From: Haloterrigena alkaliphila
GTDB taxonomy: Archaea; Halobacteriota; Halobacteria; Halobacteriales; Natrialbaceae
NCBI RefSeq assembly: GCF_017352155.2
Contig: NZ_CP071462.1
Span: 1,116,001 to 1,180,000 of the forward strand
Direction of reading: 5' to 3'
DNA: 64,000 nt
How positions within the stretch are numbered: the first letter of the stretch is position 1; each line of letters opens with the position of its first letter. Below, piece by piece: positions 8,335-18,475 of this stretch. The notes beneath the pieces are model-generated. The model saw only the letters and a program-made list of their open reading frames with translations. It was not told where the DNA came from and made no database searches. Both the position numbers and the translations under genes were made by a program.

Positions 8335-9264
8335 TCAGACGACGCGGTTGTGGAACGCCTCGCCGGTCCCGAGTCGCGAGACGTTCTCGCGGACGATATC
8401 GCCGACGTCGCGGAAGTAGTCTCGCGTGTAGGCCGCGCAGTGGGGCGTGACGATCACCTCGTCCATCCCCCACAGCGGCGACTCTTCGGGTAGGGGCTCC
8501 TCCTCGAAGACGTCCAGCGCCGCGCCCGCGATGGAATCGGACTCGAGGGCGTCGATCAGCGCCGGTTCGTCCACGACGGGGCCGCGTGCGACGTTGACGA
8601 AGTAGGCGTCGTCGCGCATGGTTTCGAAAACCTCGCCGTCGAATCGGTGGTGGGTCTCCTCGGTCAGCGGCACCGTGACGATCACGAATTCGACGCCCTC
8701 GATCGCCTCGAGCAGCCGATCGTCGGTATAGATCTCGTCGAAGCCCGGAACGGACTCGTCGGAGCGGCGAACGCCCCGCACCTCGAGACCGAGTCCGCCG
8801 AGGGTCTCGGCGACGCCGCGGCCGAGCGTTCCGGTGCCGACGACGCAGGCGGTCTTGCCGGGCAGCGTGAACCCGTCGTCCCACGCGGGGCGCTCCCAGC
8901 GACGCTCCGTCTGGTTCGCGACGAGGTCGTGGAGGCGCCGCGAGAACGAGAGCAGGTAGCCCGCGACCGTCTCGCCGACGCTCCGCCCGTGGATCCCCGT
9001 GCTGTTCGTCAGCACCACGCCGTTGGACTCGAACTCGTCGAACGGGAACCGATCGACGCCTGACTGGATGGAGTGGACCCACGCACACTCGAGGCAGTCC
9101 GGGTGATACTCGAGGGTGACGACCGCGTCGCGGGCCGCGATTTCGTCGTCGCCGATCACGTCGACGGTGGCCGGGAGATCGGTGAGGTAGTCCGCGAGTT
9201 CCGACGGCGGAAACACCGCCTCGACCGATTCGTGCACCCCGAGTCGCTCGAGTTCGAATTCCAT
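8335..9264 (-). CDS. D-2-hydroxyacid dehydrogenase family protein
   Basis: This 309-aa NAD(P)-dependent oxidoreductase shows the GTGTLGRG dinucleotide loop near residue 140. The catalytic set is also present: Arg in NVARGPVVDE, Glu in DVFEEEPLP and His in VTPHCAAYT. It would reduce a 2-keto acid or oxidise a D-2-hydroxy acid, but the substrate cannot be read from the sequence. It is first in a two-gene unit with the GNAT gene. Confidence 0.92.
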   Translation of the reverse strand: MEFELERLGVHESVEAVFPPSELADYLTDLPATVDVIGDDEIAARDAVVTLEYHPDCLECAWVHSIQSGVDRFPFDEFESNGVVLTNSTGIHGRSVGETVAGYLLSFSRRLHDLVANQTERRWERPAWDDGFTLPGKTACVVGTGTLGRGVAETLGGLGLEVRGVRRSDESVPGFDEIYTDDRLLEAIEGVEFVIVTVPLTEETHHRFDGEVFETMRDDAYFVNVARGPVVDEPALIDALESDSIAGAALDVFEEEPLPEESPLWGMDEVIVTPHCAAYTRDYFRDVGDIVRENVSRLGTGEAFHNRVV

Positions 9265-9339
9265 AGCGGGCGATACGCTCGAATCGGGGTTGAAGGTTTG
9301 GGCGAACGCCTATCCCGAACGCGACGTACTATTCTGGTG

Positions 9340-9483
9340 ATGGCGGACCAGGACAAACTGCAGGGATTTGGGTCGTGGAGCGGGGCCGAACTTCACGAGG
9401 AGGTACAGGGGTATCGAGACGAGTTGAAGCGTGATCTCTCGAATCGTCTCGACAGGTACAACGCTGATCGGTTCGGTGAGTGA
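9340..9483 (+). CDS. Small acidic protein, 47 aa, function unknown
   Basis: I do not recognise a function. The protein has charged, helix-prone composition (LHEEVQGYRDELKRDLSNRLDRYNADRFGE) with no Cys and no membrane segment. The ATG at 9340 follows a TATA-poor region. Its haloarchaeal amino-acid bias and clean start-stop support a real small gene. It stands alone between the dehydrogenase and NUDIX genes. Confidence 0.5.
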   Translation: MADQDKLQGFGSWSGAELHEEVQGYRDELKRDLSNRLDRYNADRFGE

Positions 9484-9639
9484 TGAAGAGCCGTATCGGT
9501 GAGACCTATCTATGAGTGAAACGGTGGTGGCTCAGTGAAAAGTCTCATCACAAGGGGCTGAGTGGGGGTAACTCTTCGTCATCGCCACCTACCGATAATA
9601 GATTTGTGTCACGCAAAAACCCCACGGACGGAGCGTGAC

Positions 9640-11043
9640 CTAGAACATCTCGCGCCAGCCCTCGAGTTCCCGCAACTCCTCGACGACGTCACTCACGTCC
9701 GCGGACTCGAGCGCCCCGCGCTCGGTCACCAGTTCATCGACGCAGTCTGCGGGCGTCACGTCGAACGTCGGGTTCACCACGTCGAGCGACGCCGGGCCGT
9801 CGTAGACCGCCGAGCGATCGCCGGACTCGAGATTTACCTCCTCGCGGGTCGAGATCTTGTCGGTGGCGGCCACGACCGTCACAGGAACGCCCTCGCGAGT
9901 GGCGGCGAGCACCAGTGCGCGGGTACCGGTCTTGTTCACCACGGAACCGTCGGGCAGCACCGTATCGGCGCCGACGACGACCCGGTCGACGTCCTCGCTC
10001 GAGAGCACGTGCGCCGCGGCCGCGTCGGTGTGGACCGCCACGGGGCAGTCGACGGCGTCGTCCGCCGCGAATTCCTCGGCCACGTCGATCCCCTCGCGCG
10101 CCGGGCGCGACTCCGCGACGAACACGCGTGAGGGGTCGCCGCCGCGAAGCGCCTCGAGGACGGTCCCGGACCGCGAGAGCGTTGCAACGGCGCCGTCGAT
10201 GCGCTCACCGGCGGTGGCCGCGGCGTCCGCGTCGGCCCCCAGCGCGCGCTCGAGGTTCGACAGCGCGGACTCGAGGACGGCCGGCGCCCCGGCAGCGGGG
10301 TCGCCGTCTGCGACGGAATCCGTCGCCTCGGCCATCGTCCGGTTGACTCGATTCCGAAGGACGGCCATCGACGGCCGGGCCTCGAGCAGTCGACGGGCGA
10401 GTTCGGCGAGTTCGTCCCACTCGTCCGCGGGGGCCGCGCCGAAATCAGCTCTCTCCGCGACGATCACGCCCGCACGGTCGCGCAGCACCTCGAGCGCCCG
10501 GATCGACAGATACGCAGCGCCGTGCTCGTCGTCGGCCGCGATCGAGCGGACGGTCGGCGCGACCCGCTCGTAAGCGGTCCACAGTTCGGGCACCGTCTCG
10601 CCGATTTCGGCTTCGGCCTCGGCCTCGAGCGCGTCGACCGCGTCGAGTCCGGACTCGAGGTCGAGCATCGCGGTCGGCGAGACCCACTCGTACTCGTCGT
10701 GTTCTTCGCTCAGTTCGATCTCGCGGGAGTCGGCGTCGAACAGGTACGAATGCACGACCCAGTCACGCCCGAGGTCGGGGTCCTCGAACTCGACCGGGCG
10801 CCCCGAGCGGACGATCGAGATGTCCTCGTCCGGCTCGAGACCCGTCTCCTCGCGGATCTCGGCGCGAACCTGCTCGTCGGGTTGCCCTTCCGCGAACCCC
10901 GAAACCCCGCCCCACTGGCCCCGATAGGTCCCGACGGCGTCGCCGCGGCGCAACAGCAGAACGTCGCCGCGATGACGGAGCAAAGCGGTGACGACGTGGT
11001 TCGAATCGTCGGTGTCGGCGTCGGCATCGGTATCGGCGCACAT
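9640..11043 (-). CDS. NUDIX domain fused to eIF2B-like (ISOCOT-fold) domain
   Basis: The protein is a two-domain fusion of 467 aa from the chosen ATG at 11043; an upstream in-frame start at 11121 would add 26 aa. The N-terminal part is a NUDIX hydrolase with the box in the GFAEGQ...REETGLE region. The C-terminal half is homologous to the eIF2B alpha/beta/delta and ribose-1,5-bisphosphate isomerase family (DCPVAVHTDAAAAH, VVVGADTVLPDGSVVNKTGT). A metabolic sugar-phosphate or nucleotide role is more likely than translation initiation, by analogy with archaeal R15P isomerases. The actual reaction is not known. Confidence 0.85.
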   Translation of the reverse strand: MCADTDADADTDDSNHVVTALLRHRGDVLLLRRGDAVGTYRGQWGGVSGFAEGQPDEQVRAEIREETGLEPDEDISIVRSGRPVEFEDPDLGRDWVVHSYLFDADSREIELSEEHDEYEWVSPTAMLDLESGLDAVDALEAEAEAEIGETVPELWTAYERVAPTVRSIAADDEHGAAYLSIRALEVLRDRAGVIVAERADFGAAPADEWDELAELARRLLEARPSMAVLRNRVNRTMAEATDSVADGDPAAGAPAVLESALSNLERALGADADAAATAGERIDGAVATLSRSGTVLEALRGGDPSRVFVAESRPAREGIDVAEEFAADDAVDCPVAVHTDAAAAHVLSSEDVDRVVVGADTVLPDGSVVNKTGTRALVLAATREGVPVTVVAATDKISTREEVNLESGDRSAVYDGPASLDVVNPTFDVTPADCVDELVTERGALESADVSDVVEELRELEGWREMF

Positions 11044-11217
11044 ACGAGAGTCGACGGGAACGCGAGAGGTGTCGTTTTCGGACCCGTTCGTCGGCGGGAC
11101 GGTGCCGGAAACGGACAGCACGGGCTGTCTCGGTCCGGTAACGGGGAGCTCGAGTGAACGGTCGCCGGATACCGCTCCTGCGCTACGGTTTTCGACCTCG
11201 AGATGCTACGCTCACCT

Positions 11218-11772
11218 ATGACCCGTATCGCGATCGTCTCCGATACGCACGTGCCCACTCGAGAGCGCGCGCTCCCGGCGTGGGTCGTCGCCGAGATCGA
11301 AGCGGCCGACCACACCATCCACGCCGGCGACTTCGAGTCGTTCGGGAGTTACGAGCGGATCGTCGACCTCGCCGACGGCGACCTGACGGCCGTTCGGGGC
11401 AACGTGGATCCGGCGACGCTCGACGTCCCGCTGACCGCCACGGTCGAGGTCGACGGCGTGACGTTCGTCGTCACTCACGGCGACGGCTCGTCCGGCGAGT
11501 GGCGCGAACGGGTCGTCGAGACGGCTCGCGAGGAAACGGCGGCGAACGCGGAACCGACGCTGGTCGCCGTCGCCGGCCACACTCACCAGGTGGTCGACAC
11601 GACCGTCGACATCGACGACCATCGCTCGGCCGGCGACCGGGGAGGGGGTGTCGATCGCGTCCGCGTGCTCAATCCGGGCAGCGCCACCGGTGCCGCTCCC
11701 ACGACCTACGAGACGATGTTCGTCGCCACCGTCCGCGACGGAACGCTCGAGGTCGAGCATCGAACCGAGTAG
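11218..11772 (+). CDS. YfcE/MJ0936-type metallophosphoesterase
   Basis: The 184-aa calcineurin-like phosphoesterase carries the metal-ligand motifs in order: SDTHV, HAGDFES, GNVD, THGD and GHTHQ. This fits the YfcE/MJ0936 single-domain class that hydrolyses phosphodiesters in vitro. The in-frame ATG at 11203 would add five non-conserved residues, so 11218 is used. The physiological substrate is unknown. Confidence 0.9.
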   Translation: MTRIAIVSDTHVPTRERALPAWVVAEIEAADHTIHAGDFESFGSYERIVDLADGDLTAVRGNVDPATLDVPLTATVEVDGVTFVVTHGDGSSGEWRERVVETAREETAANAEPTLVAVAGHTHQVVDTTVDIDDHRSAGDRGGGVDRVRVLNPGSATGAAPTTYETMFVATVRDGTLEVEHRTE

Positions 11773-11880
11773 CCGTCGTCCTCACGCCCCGCCGTCTCGT
11801 CACTCGCCGACCCGTTCCCCGCTCGTCGTGCGTCCCCCGTGAATCCGTAACTATACCCGTCTCGCGGCCAACGTGACGGC

Positions 11881-12423
11881 ATGACCGAACGCGTTACCGT
11901 ATCGCTGGACGAGGACTCGAGCGCGGCCCTCGAGACGCTGCTGGCCGAGACGGAGACGGGACAAAGCGAGGTCGTCCGGCGGGCGCTGACGTTCTACGCG
12001 GCGAACTTCGAGGCCGCGAGCGGCCGGCCCAGCGACAACTTAGAACAGTACTACCAGATGCTGACGTCGGGCGAGCACGTCCTGCTGGACGTCGATTTCC
12101 TCCACGCCTTCCTCGAGCACTGCTACGGCGGCGGCGATCCCGACCCAGAGTTCGTCGCGGCGGCCGATCGCGTCTCCGACTACCACGCCCGCGAGTACGC
12201 CGGGCGGTTCGAGCGCGTCGGCGAGTTGCTCGAGTGGCTCTCGTTCTGCGGCTTCCTCGAGGTGCGCCGGGAGGAAGGGGACGTATACCATATCGTCTTC
12301 CCCTCGGAGGCTATCCGCTGGTTCATGACCCGATTCATCGAGCGGAGCACCGTCGACATGCCCACCGAGATCGAGATCGACCGGGGCGTCTCGAAGGTGA
12401 TCGTCACCGAGCGCCCGGACTGA
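11881..12423 (+). CDS. Ribbon-helix-helix transcriptional regulator with C-terminal sensor-like domain
   Basis: The 180-aa protein starts with a typical RHH/CopG module (TERVTVSLDEDSSAALETLLAETETGQSEVVRRAL, residues 2-37). An alpha-beta domain of about 130 residues follows that recurs in haloarchaeal RHH regulators and has no clear assigned ligand. It probably binds DNA as a dimer. No adjacent target gene is obvious. The NRAMP-hydantoinase operon downstream on the same strand, 214 nt away, is a possible target. Confidence 0.82.
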   Translation: MTERVTVSLDEDSSAALETLLAETETGQSEVVRRALTFYAANFEAASGRPSDNLEQYYQMLTSGEHVLLDVDFLHAFLEHCYGGGDPDPEFVAAADRVSDYHAREYAGRFERVGELLEWLSFCGFLEVRREEGDVYHIVFPSEAIRWFMTRFIERSTVDMPTEIEIDRGVSKVIVTERPD

Positions 12424-12637
12424 CTCGAGTCCGACCGCCACCACGCCGACGGACTGATTCGAATCCGACCGTCACTCGCGGCCGACGGACTGACTGTCAC
12501 ACGAATTCGTACGGTCACACGAGTTCATACGTCTTCATACGCGAACCGGCGCCGCTCGAGCGACGCGATTCGTCGTGTGTTCGGTTCTTAACAACCCTTT
12601 TGCTCGTTTCTGATATGGATGGATGTGGACACATATC

Positions 12638-13843
12638 ATGGGTGTTGTAGACCGACTCAAGTCGATCGGACCGGGCGCACTGGTCGCGGCGGCGTTCGTC
12701 GGACCGGGGACCGTCACGACCGCGAGCGTCATCGGCGCGGAGTACGCCTACCTGCTCGTGTGGACGATCGCGTTCTCGATTCTGGCGACGATGGTGCTCC
12801 AGGAGATGAGCGCGCGACTCGGCCTGATCACGAACGAGGGACTGGGTGAAGCGTTTCGAAACGAGTTCTCGAACCCGATCGCGAGGGGCGTTACGATCAC
12901 GCTCGTCGTGAGCGCGATCGGTATCGGCACCGCGGCGTTCCAGACGGGCAACATCGTCGGCGGCGCCGCCGGACTGGCGACGATCACCGGCGTCAGCGAG
13001 AACGTCTGGGGGCCGATCATGGGGCTGGTCGCCGCCGGCCTGCTGTGGACGGGGAGCTACAAGCTGATCGAGCGGGTCTTCATCGGCCTCGTCATCGTCA
13101 TGGGGCTGGCGTTCGTGCTCAACGCGATCATCGTCCGGCCCGATCTCGCCGCGCTCGGCGGCGGCCTCGTGCCGACGATCCCGGAGGGGTCGGCGTACCT
13201 GATCGCCGGCCTCATCGGGACCACCGTCGTCGGCTACAACCTGTTCCTGCACGCGAGCACCGTTCAGGAGCGCTGGGACGACGCCGACGACCTCGCGGCG
13301 TGTCGCACCGACACGATCGCGATGGTCGCCGTCGGCGGCCTCATCACCACCGCGATCGTCGTCACCGCAGCCGCGGTGTTCCCCGAGGGGACCCAGATCG
13401 CCGACGTCGGCGAGATGGCCGACCAGCTCGAGCCCGTCTTCGGCGGCTACGCGCTGACGTTCTTCGCGATCGGCCTCTTCGCGGCGGGCTTTACGAGTGC
13501 GATGAGCGCGCCGCTGGCCGGCGCCTACGCCACCGCCGGCGCGCTGGGCTGGGAGCGCGACCTGACGTCGACCCGATTCCGGGCGATCTGGCTGACGATC
13601 CTCGGCGTCGGCATCGTCTTCTCCGCGCTGGACTACAACCCCGTCGAGGTCATCGTCTTCGCGCAGGTCGCCAACGGCCTCCTGTTGCCGATTCTGGCGG
13701 TCTTCCTCATCTACGCGATGAACAACGACGACCTGCTGGGCGAGTACACGAACAGCCCCCTCCAGAACGTGCTGGGCGGCCTCGTCACGCTCGTCGTCGT
13801 CGGTATCGGCCTCCGAACGCTCTACGACGTGTTACTTCTCTGA
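12638..13843 (+). CDS. NRAMP-like transporter lacking the metal-binding signatures
   Basis: The 401-aa protein has about eleven membrane helices with an overall NRAMP pattern. However, the helix-1 DPGN metal motif is replaced (VGPGTVTTAS) and the helix-6 MPHN motif is replaced (GTTVVGYNLFLHAS). It therefore probably does not carry Mn2+ or Fe2+ in the classical way. The gene is followed 4 nt later by hyuA-type and then hyuB-type genes. The arrangement recalls Bacillus ycsG beside the 5-oxoprolinase genes, so uptake of a lactam, hydantoin or related amide is inferred. ATG 12638 is preferred over ATG 12623. Confidence 0.85.
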   Translation: MGVVDRLKSIGPGALVAAAFVGPGTVTTASVIGAEYAYLLVWTIAFSILATMVLQEMSARLGLITNEGLGEAFRNEFSNPIARGVTITLVVSAIGIGTAAFQTGNIVGGAAGLATITGVSENVWGPIMGLVAAGLLWTGSYKLIERVFIGLVIVMGLAFVLNAIIVRPDLAALGGGLVPTIPEGSAYLIAGLIGTTVVGYNLFLHASTVQERWDDADDLAACRTDTIAMVAVGGLITTAIVVTAAAVFPEGTQIADVGEMADQLEPVFGGYALTFFAIGLFAAGFTSAMSAPLAGAYATAGALGWERDLTSTRFRAIWLTILGVGIVFSALDYNPVEVIVFAQVANGLLLPILAVFLIYAMNNDDLLGEYTNSPLQNVLGGLVTLVVVGIGLRTLYDVLLL

Positions 13844-13847
13844 TCGA

Positions 13848-15986
13848 ATGAACGATTCAAACGGACACGACGCGAATTCGAACGCGACCACCGTGAACGC
13901 GACTACCGAACTGCACGGCAACGAACTGCGAACCGACGGCGGCCGGCTCGCGTCCGACGGCGCCACCCGGATCGGCGTCGACGTCGGCGGCACGTTCACC
14001 GACGTCGCCCTCTCCGTCGACGACGACCTCGTCACCGCGAAAGTGCCGAGCACCGATCCGCAGCACGTCGGCGTCCTCGACGGCCTCCGGAAGGCCTGCG
14101 ACGACGCGGGAATCGACCCCGCGGAGATCGACGAGTTCGCGCACGCGATGACCGTCTCGGTCAACGCCCTGCTCGAGCGCGGCGGGGCGCGGACGGCGCT
14201 GGTGACGACCGAGGGGTTCCGGGACGTCCTCGAGATCGGCCGGCAGGACCGGCCCGATCTGTACGACCTCGAGGCCGAGAAACCCGAGCCGCTGGTCCCC
14301 CGCGAGTTGCGCTTCGAGGTCGACGAGCGGACGACGGGCGCGGGCCTCGAGCGGCCGGTCGACGAAGCCGAGATCCGCGACCTCGCGGCCACGCTGCGCG
14401 AGCGCGACGTCGAAGCGGTCGCGATCTGTCTGCTCCACGCCTACGCCGACCCCGCAAACGAGCGCGTCGTCGCCGAGACGCTGCGCGAGGAACTCGACGT
14501 GCCGATCTCGGCCTCCCACGAGGTGCTCGCGGAGTTCCGCGAGTTCGAGCGCACGTCGACGACGGCGGTCGACGCGTACGTTCGCCCGGCGATCGACGAC
14601 TACGTCGGTCGGCTGGTCGACGAGGCCGAGGCGGCGGGGATTCCGGCGCCGCGGATCATGCAGGCCAACGGCGGCATCGCCGACCCGGAGACGGTCCGCG
14701 AACACGCTGTGACGACGACGCTGTCAGGTCCTGCGGCGGGCGTCGTCGGCGCGGCCGCGACCGTGGACGACGCCGACCTCGCCGGGCTCGTCACCTTCGA
14801 CATGGGCGGGACCTCGAGCGACGTGAGCCTCGTCCGTGACGGCGGGGCGGAGCGGACGACCGACGCAGAGATCGACGGCCTGCCGATCCGGACCCCGATG
14901 GTCGACGTGAACACCGTCGGCGCGGGCGGCGGCTCGATCGCCTGGGTCGACGCCGGTGGCGCGCTCCGGGTCGGCCCCGAATCGTCGGGCGCCGATCCCG
15001 GTCCCGCCTGCTACGGCCGCGGCGGCACCGATCCCACCGTCACCGACGCGAACGTCGTTCTGGGCTACATCGGCCCCGAGACCGCGCTGGGCGGCGAGAT
15101 GACGCTGGACGTCGACGCCGCCCGCGAGGCCCTCGAGCGACTCGCCGACGAGGCCGGTCTCGACGGGGCGCTCGAGGCAGCGCAGGGGGTCTACCGCGTG
15201 GCGAACGCGACGATGACGCGGACGATCCGCTCGGTGACGGTCGAGCGGGGCCACGACCCCCGCGAGTTCGCCCTGGTGGCCTTCGGCGGCGCGGGCCCGA
15301 TGCACGCCGCGTCGCTGGCCGGCTCGCTCGAGGTCGACCGCGTCGTCGTTCCGCGGCCGGGCGGCGTGCTCTCGGCCTTCGGCCTGCTCGCGGCCGACGA
15401 GAGCTACGACGCCGTCCGCACCGTCGGCGTCGATCTCGCGGAGGCGGCGCCAGCGGACCTCGAGGCCGTCTACGACGACCTCGTCGCGGACGTGCTCGCG
15501 GACGCCTCCGACCGGGACGCGGCGCGCGTCGAGCGCGCGGCCGACTGTCGCTACGCGGGCCAGAGCTTCGAGTTGACCGTTCCCGCCGACGAATCGTTCG
15601 ACCCGGCGGCGGTCGCGGAGCGCTTCCACGACGCCCACGAGCGTGCCTACGGCTACGCGATGGACGAATCGATCGAGGTCGTCAACCTCCGGGCGACGGC
15701 GACCATCCCGGGGACCGAACCGAGCATCCGCCACGAAGGGGCCGACGAGAGCGCGGCCCGTCTCGGGACGCGGGACGCCTACTTCCCCGAGACCGGTTCC
15801 GAGCCGCTCGAGACGACCGTCTACGACCGGGACCGACTGCCGTCGGGAGCCACGGTCGACGGGCCGGCGATCCTCGAGCAGGCTGAAAGCACCACCGTCG
15901 TCCCGCCGGCGTGGGCGGGCGAGATCCTCGCGGACGGAACGCTCGCGATGACGCGAGACCCCGACAGTCAGGAGGGAGACCGATGA
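13848..15986 (+). CDS. Hydantoinase/oxoprolinase family protein, subunit A (HyuA-type)
   Basis: The 712-aa protein is the ATPase subunit of the ATP-dependent hydantoinase/5-oxoprolinase/acetone-carboxylase superfamily. The phosphate-binding loop IGVDVGGTFTDVAL lies near residue 42, a second nucleotide motif FDMGGTSSDVSL near residue 315, and GPMHA near residue 485. A polar 40-residue N-terminal extension rich in Asn and Thr is unusual. The gene overlaps the subunit B start by 4 nt (ATGA), so the two subunits are made together. The substrate may be a hydantoin, oxoproline or a similar cyclic amide. Confidence 0.92.
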   Translation: MNDSNGHDANSNATTVNATTELHGNELRTDGGRLASDGATRIGVDVGGTFTDVALSVDDDLVTAKVPSTDPQHVGVLDGLRKACDDAGIDPAEIDEFAHAMTVSVNALLERGGARTALVTTEGFRDVLEIGRQDRPDLYDLEAEKPEPLVPRELRFEVDERTTGAGLERPVDEAEIRDLAATLRERDVEAVAICLLHAYADPANERVVAETLREELDVPISASHEVLAEFREFERTSTTAVDAYVRPAIDDYVGRLVDEAEAAGIPAPRIMQANGGIADPETVREHAVTTTLSGPAAGVVGAAATVDDADLAGLVTFDMGGTSSDVSLVRDGGAERTTDAEIDGLPIRTPMVDVNTVGAGGGSIAWVDAGGALRVGPESSGADPGPACYGRGGTDPTVTDANVVLGYIGPETALGGEMTLDVDAAREALERLADEAGLDGALEAAQGVYRVANATMTRTIRSVTVERGHDPREFALVAFGGAGPMHAASLAGSLEVDRVVVPRPGGVLSAFGLLAADESYDAVRTVGVDLAEAAPADLEAVYDDLVADVLADASDRDAARVERAADCRYAGQSFELTVPADESFDPAAVAERFHDAHERAYGYAMDESIEVVNLRATATIPGTEPSIRHEGADESAARLGTRDAYFPETGSEPLETTVYDRDRLPSGATVDGPAILEQAESTTVVPPAWAGEILADGTLAMTRDPDSQEGDR

Positions 15987-17617
15987 CGGAGAACGCCACC
16001 GAGTCCGACGGTATCGACCCGATCACCCTCGAGGTGCTGCGCAACCAACTCGAGAGCGTCGCGGAGGAGATGGGCCAGACCCTGATCCGCGGCGCCTACT
16101 CCCCCAATATCAAGGAGCGCCGCGACTGCTCGACGGCGTTGTTCGACGCCGACGGGCGAATGATCGCCCAGGCGGAGCACATTCCGGTCCACCTGGGCGC
16201 GATGCCCGCCGCCGTGGAGGCCGTCCTCGAGCACGATCCGAAGCCCGGCGACGTGTTCGTGCTCAACGACCCGTTCGCGGGCGGGACGCACCTGCCGGAC
16301 GTAACGATGGTGTCGCCGATCGCGCCCGACGGCGAAATCGTCGGCTACGCCGTCTCGCGGGCCCATCACGCCGACGTCGGCGGGATGACCCCCGGGAGCA
16401 TGCCGGCCGGCGCGCAGGAGATCTACCAGGAGGGGCTGCGGCTCCCGCCGACGCGACTCGTCGAGGGCGGCGAGCCCTGCGAGGACGTCCGCTCGCTCGT
16501 CCTCGCGAACGTCCGGAACCCGAGCGAGCGGAAGGCCGACCTGCGCGCACAGCAGGCCGCGAACGAGCGCGCCGAGGAGCGACTCGCCGCCCTCTTCGAC
16601 GAACACGGCCGCGAGACCGTCCTCGCGGGGTTCGACGCCGTGATCGACTACTCCCGCGAGCGGATCGAGAGCGAGATCGCGGCGCTGCCCGACGGCACCT
16701 ACGAGGCGACGGACGTCCTCGAGGGCGACGGCGTGACCGACGAGGACGTCGAGATTTCGGTCGCGGTGACGGTCGACGGCGAGGCCATCGACGTCGACTT
16801 CGCGGGAACCGCCGACCAGGTCGCGGGGAACCTCAACGCGCCGGTGGCGGTCGCCGAGAGCGCGGTCTACTTCGTCGTGCGCTGTATCACCGACCCCGGG
16901 ATCCCGCCGAATCACGGCTGTTACGACCCCGTGAGCGTCCACGCGCCCGAGGGGTCGCTGCTGAACCCGGAGCCGCCGGCCGCCGTGGTCGGCGGCAACG
17001 TCGAGACCAGCCAGCGCGTGACCGACGTGGTCTTCACCGCGCTCGCGGGAGCGGCGCCCGACCGCGTGCCGGCGCAGGGTCAGGGGACGATGAACAACCT
17101 GACCATCGGGGCCCGCGACGGCTCCTTCACCTACTACGAGACCATCGGCGGCGGCTTCGGCGCTCGAGCCGACCGCGACGGGATGGACGGCGTCCAGGTG
17201 GGGATGACGAACACGCTCAACACGCCGATCGAATCCCTCGAGAACGAGTACCCGCTACGGGTCGAGCGCTACGCGCTCCGGCCCGACAGCGGCGGTCGCG
17301 GCCGGTACCGCGGCGGACTGGGACTCGAGCGATCGGTCACCGTCGAGCAACCGGCCACGGTGTCGCTGCTGACCGAGCGCCGGCGCCATGCGCCGAAGGG
17401 CGTCGCGGGCGGCGAGAACGGCGCCACCGGCGAGAACCTGATCGACGGCGAGGCGGTCGCCGCGAAGACGACCGTCGACGTCGAGCGCGGGACGACCGTG
17501 ACCGTCCGGACGCCCGGCGGCGGCGGCCACGGCGACCCCGACGAGCGGGACGAGGCGGCGCTCGAGGGTGACCGAGCGTCCGGAAAGCGAACCGAACCCG
17601 CGGAGGAGGAGAGTTAA
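15983..17617 (+). CDS. Hydantoinase/oxoprolinase family protein, subunit B (HyuB-type)
   Basis: The 544-aa protein is the partner that carries out ring opening after subunit A activates the substrate with ATP. Family features visible are [25 protein letters not shown]-type segments near residue 45, the [13 protein letters not shown] block near residue 130, and the late [12 protein letters not shown] segment. Its start overlaps hyuA by 4 nt and its stop is 3 nt before the next gene, a tight operon. The preceding NRAMP-like gene probably supplies substrate. Confidence 0.92.
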   Translation: MTENATESDGIDPITLEVLRNQLESVAEEMGQTLIRGAYSPNIKERRDCSTALFDADGRMIAQAEHIPVHLGAMPAAVEAVLEHDPKPGDVFVLNDPFAGGTHLPDVTMVSPIAPDGEIVGYAVSRAHHADVGGMTPGSMPAGAQEIYQEGLRLPPTRLVEGGEPCEDVRSLVLANVRNPSERKADLRAQQAANERAEERLAALFDEHGRETVLAGFDAVIDYSRERIESEIAALPDGTYEATDVLEGDGVTDEDVEISVAVTVDGEAIDVDFAGTADQVAGNLNAPVAVAESAVYFVVRCITDPGIPPNHGCYDPVSVHAPEGSLLNPEPPAAVVGGNVETSQRVTDVVFTALAGAAPDRVPAQGQGTMNNLTIGARDGSFTYYETIGGGFGARADRDGMDGVQVGMTNTLNTPIESLENEYPLRVERYALRPDSGGRGRYRGGLGLERSVTVEQPATVSLLTERRRHAPKGVAGGENGATGENLIDGEAVAAKTTVDVERGTTVTVRTPGGGGHGDPDERDEAALEGDRASGKRTEPAEEES

Positions 17618-17620
17618 CGG

Positions 17621-18373
17621 ATGGCGTCCGATACGGACGAGCCCGCCGACGTGGGCGGCTGGCTGGGACTGATCGTCCCCTCCTCGAACGCGACGGCCGA
17701 ACCGGAGTTTCGGCGCGCGCTCCCCGACGGAATCACCGTGCACAGCGCGCGAATGGAACTCGAGTCGGTGACCGTCGACGAACTCGACGCGATGAGCGAC
17801 GACGCGGCGCGGGCGGCCCGACTGCTCGGCCACGCCGACGTCGACGCGGTCGCCTACGCCTGCACGACCGGCAGCCTCATCCACGGGCCGGGGTTCGACG
17901 CCGAACTCGAGGAGCGACTCGCCGACGCGGCCGGCGTCCCCGCCGTCGCGACCGCCCGCTCGGTCGTCCGCGCCCTCGAGGCGCTCGAGGCCGACCGGAT
18001 CGCGGTCGTCACGCCCTACACCGCCGCGCTCGACGCGAAGGAACGGGAGTTCCTCGCGGCCGCCGGATTCGACGTCGCGTCGATCGACGGCCGGGGACTC
18101 GAGGCGAACACGGCGATCGGGGCACTGACACCCGACGACGCGGTCCGGCAGGTGCTCGATCACGTCGACGGTGCGGCCGCCGACGACCTCGACGCCGTCT
18201 TCGTCTCCTGTACGAACTACCGGTCGCTGGCCGCGATCGAGCGCCTCGAGTCGAAACTCGGGGTCCCGGTGATCACGAGCAACGGCGCGTCGCTGTGGGA
18301 CGTCTGCGGCGTTTCGGGGCTCGAGGGCGATCTCGACGGGCTCGGGACGCTGCTCGAGTGCGAGCGGTCGTAG
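17621..18373 (+). CDS. Maleate isomerase / Asp-Glu-hydantoin racemase family protein
   Basis: The 250-aa protein belongs to the two-cysteine superfamily that includes maleate cis-trans isomerase, arylmalonate decarboxylase and hydantoin racemase. Both candidate catalytic cysteines are present: Cys81 in ACTTGS and Cys197 in VSCTNYR, and VPSSNATAEPEF near residue 20 fits the maleate isomerase group. As the fourth gene of the operon it may racemise the hydantoin substrate or isomerise a dicarboxylate product. Sequence alone does not decide between these. Confidence 0.85.
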   Translation: MASDTDEPADVGGWLGLIVPSSNATAEPEFRRALPDGITVHSARMELESVTVDELDAMSDDAARAARLLGHADVDAVAYACTTGSLIHGPGFDAELEERLADAAGVPAVATARSVVRALEALEADRIAVVTPYTAALDAKEREFLAAAGFDVASIDGRGLEANTAIGALTPDDAVRQVLDHVDGAAADDLDAVFVSCTNYRSLAAIERLESKLGVPVITSNGASLWDVCGVSGLEGDLDGLGTLLECERS

Positions 18374-18475
18374 TCGCCGGACGACAGAGGATCACCTCGC
18401 GAGGGGAGAACCGGTGTCACGAACGAGCCAGGTCACGAACGAGGCGCTCGAGCACTGGGCGATACCCGCTCGCGT

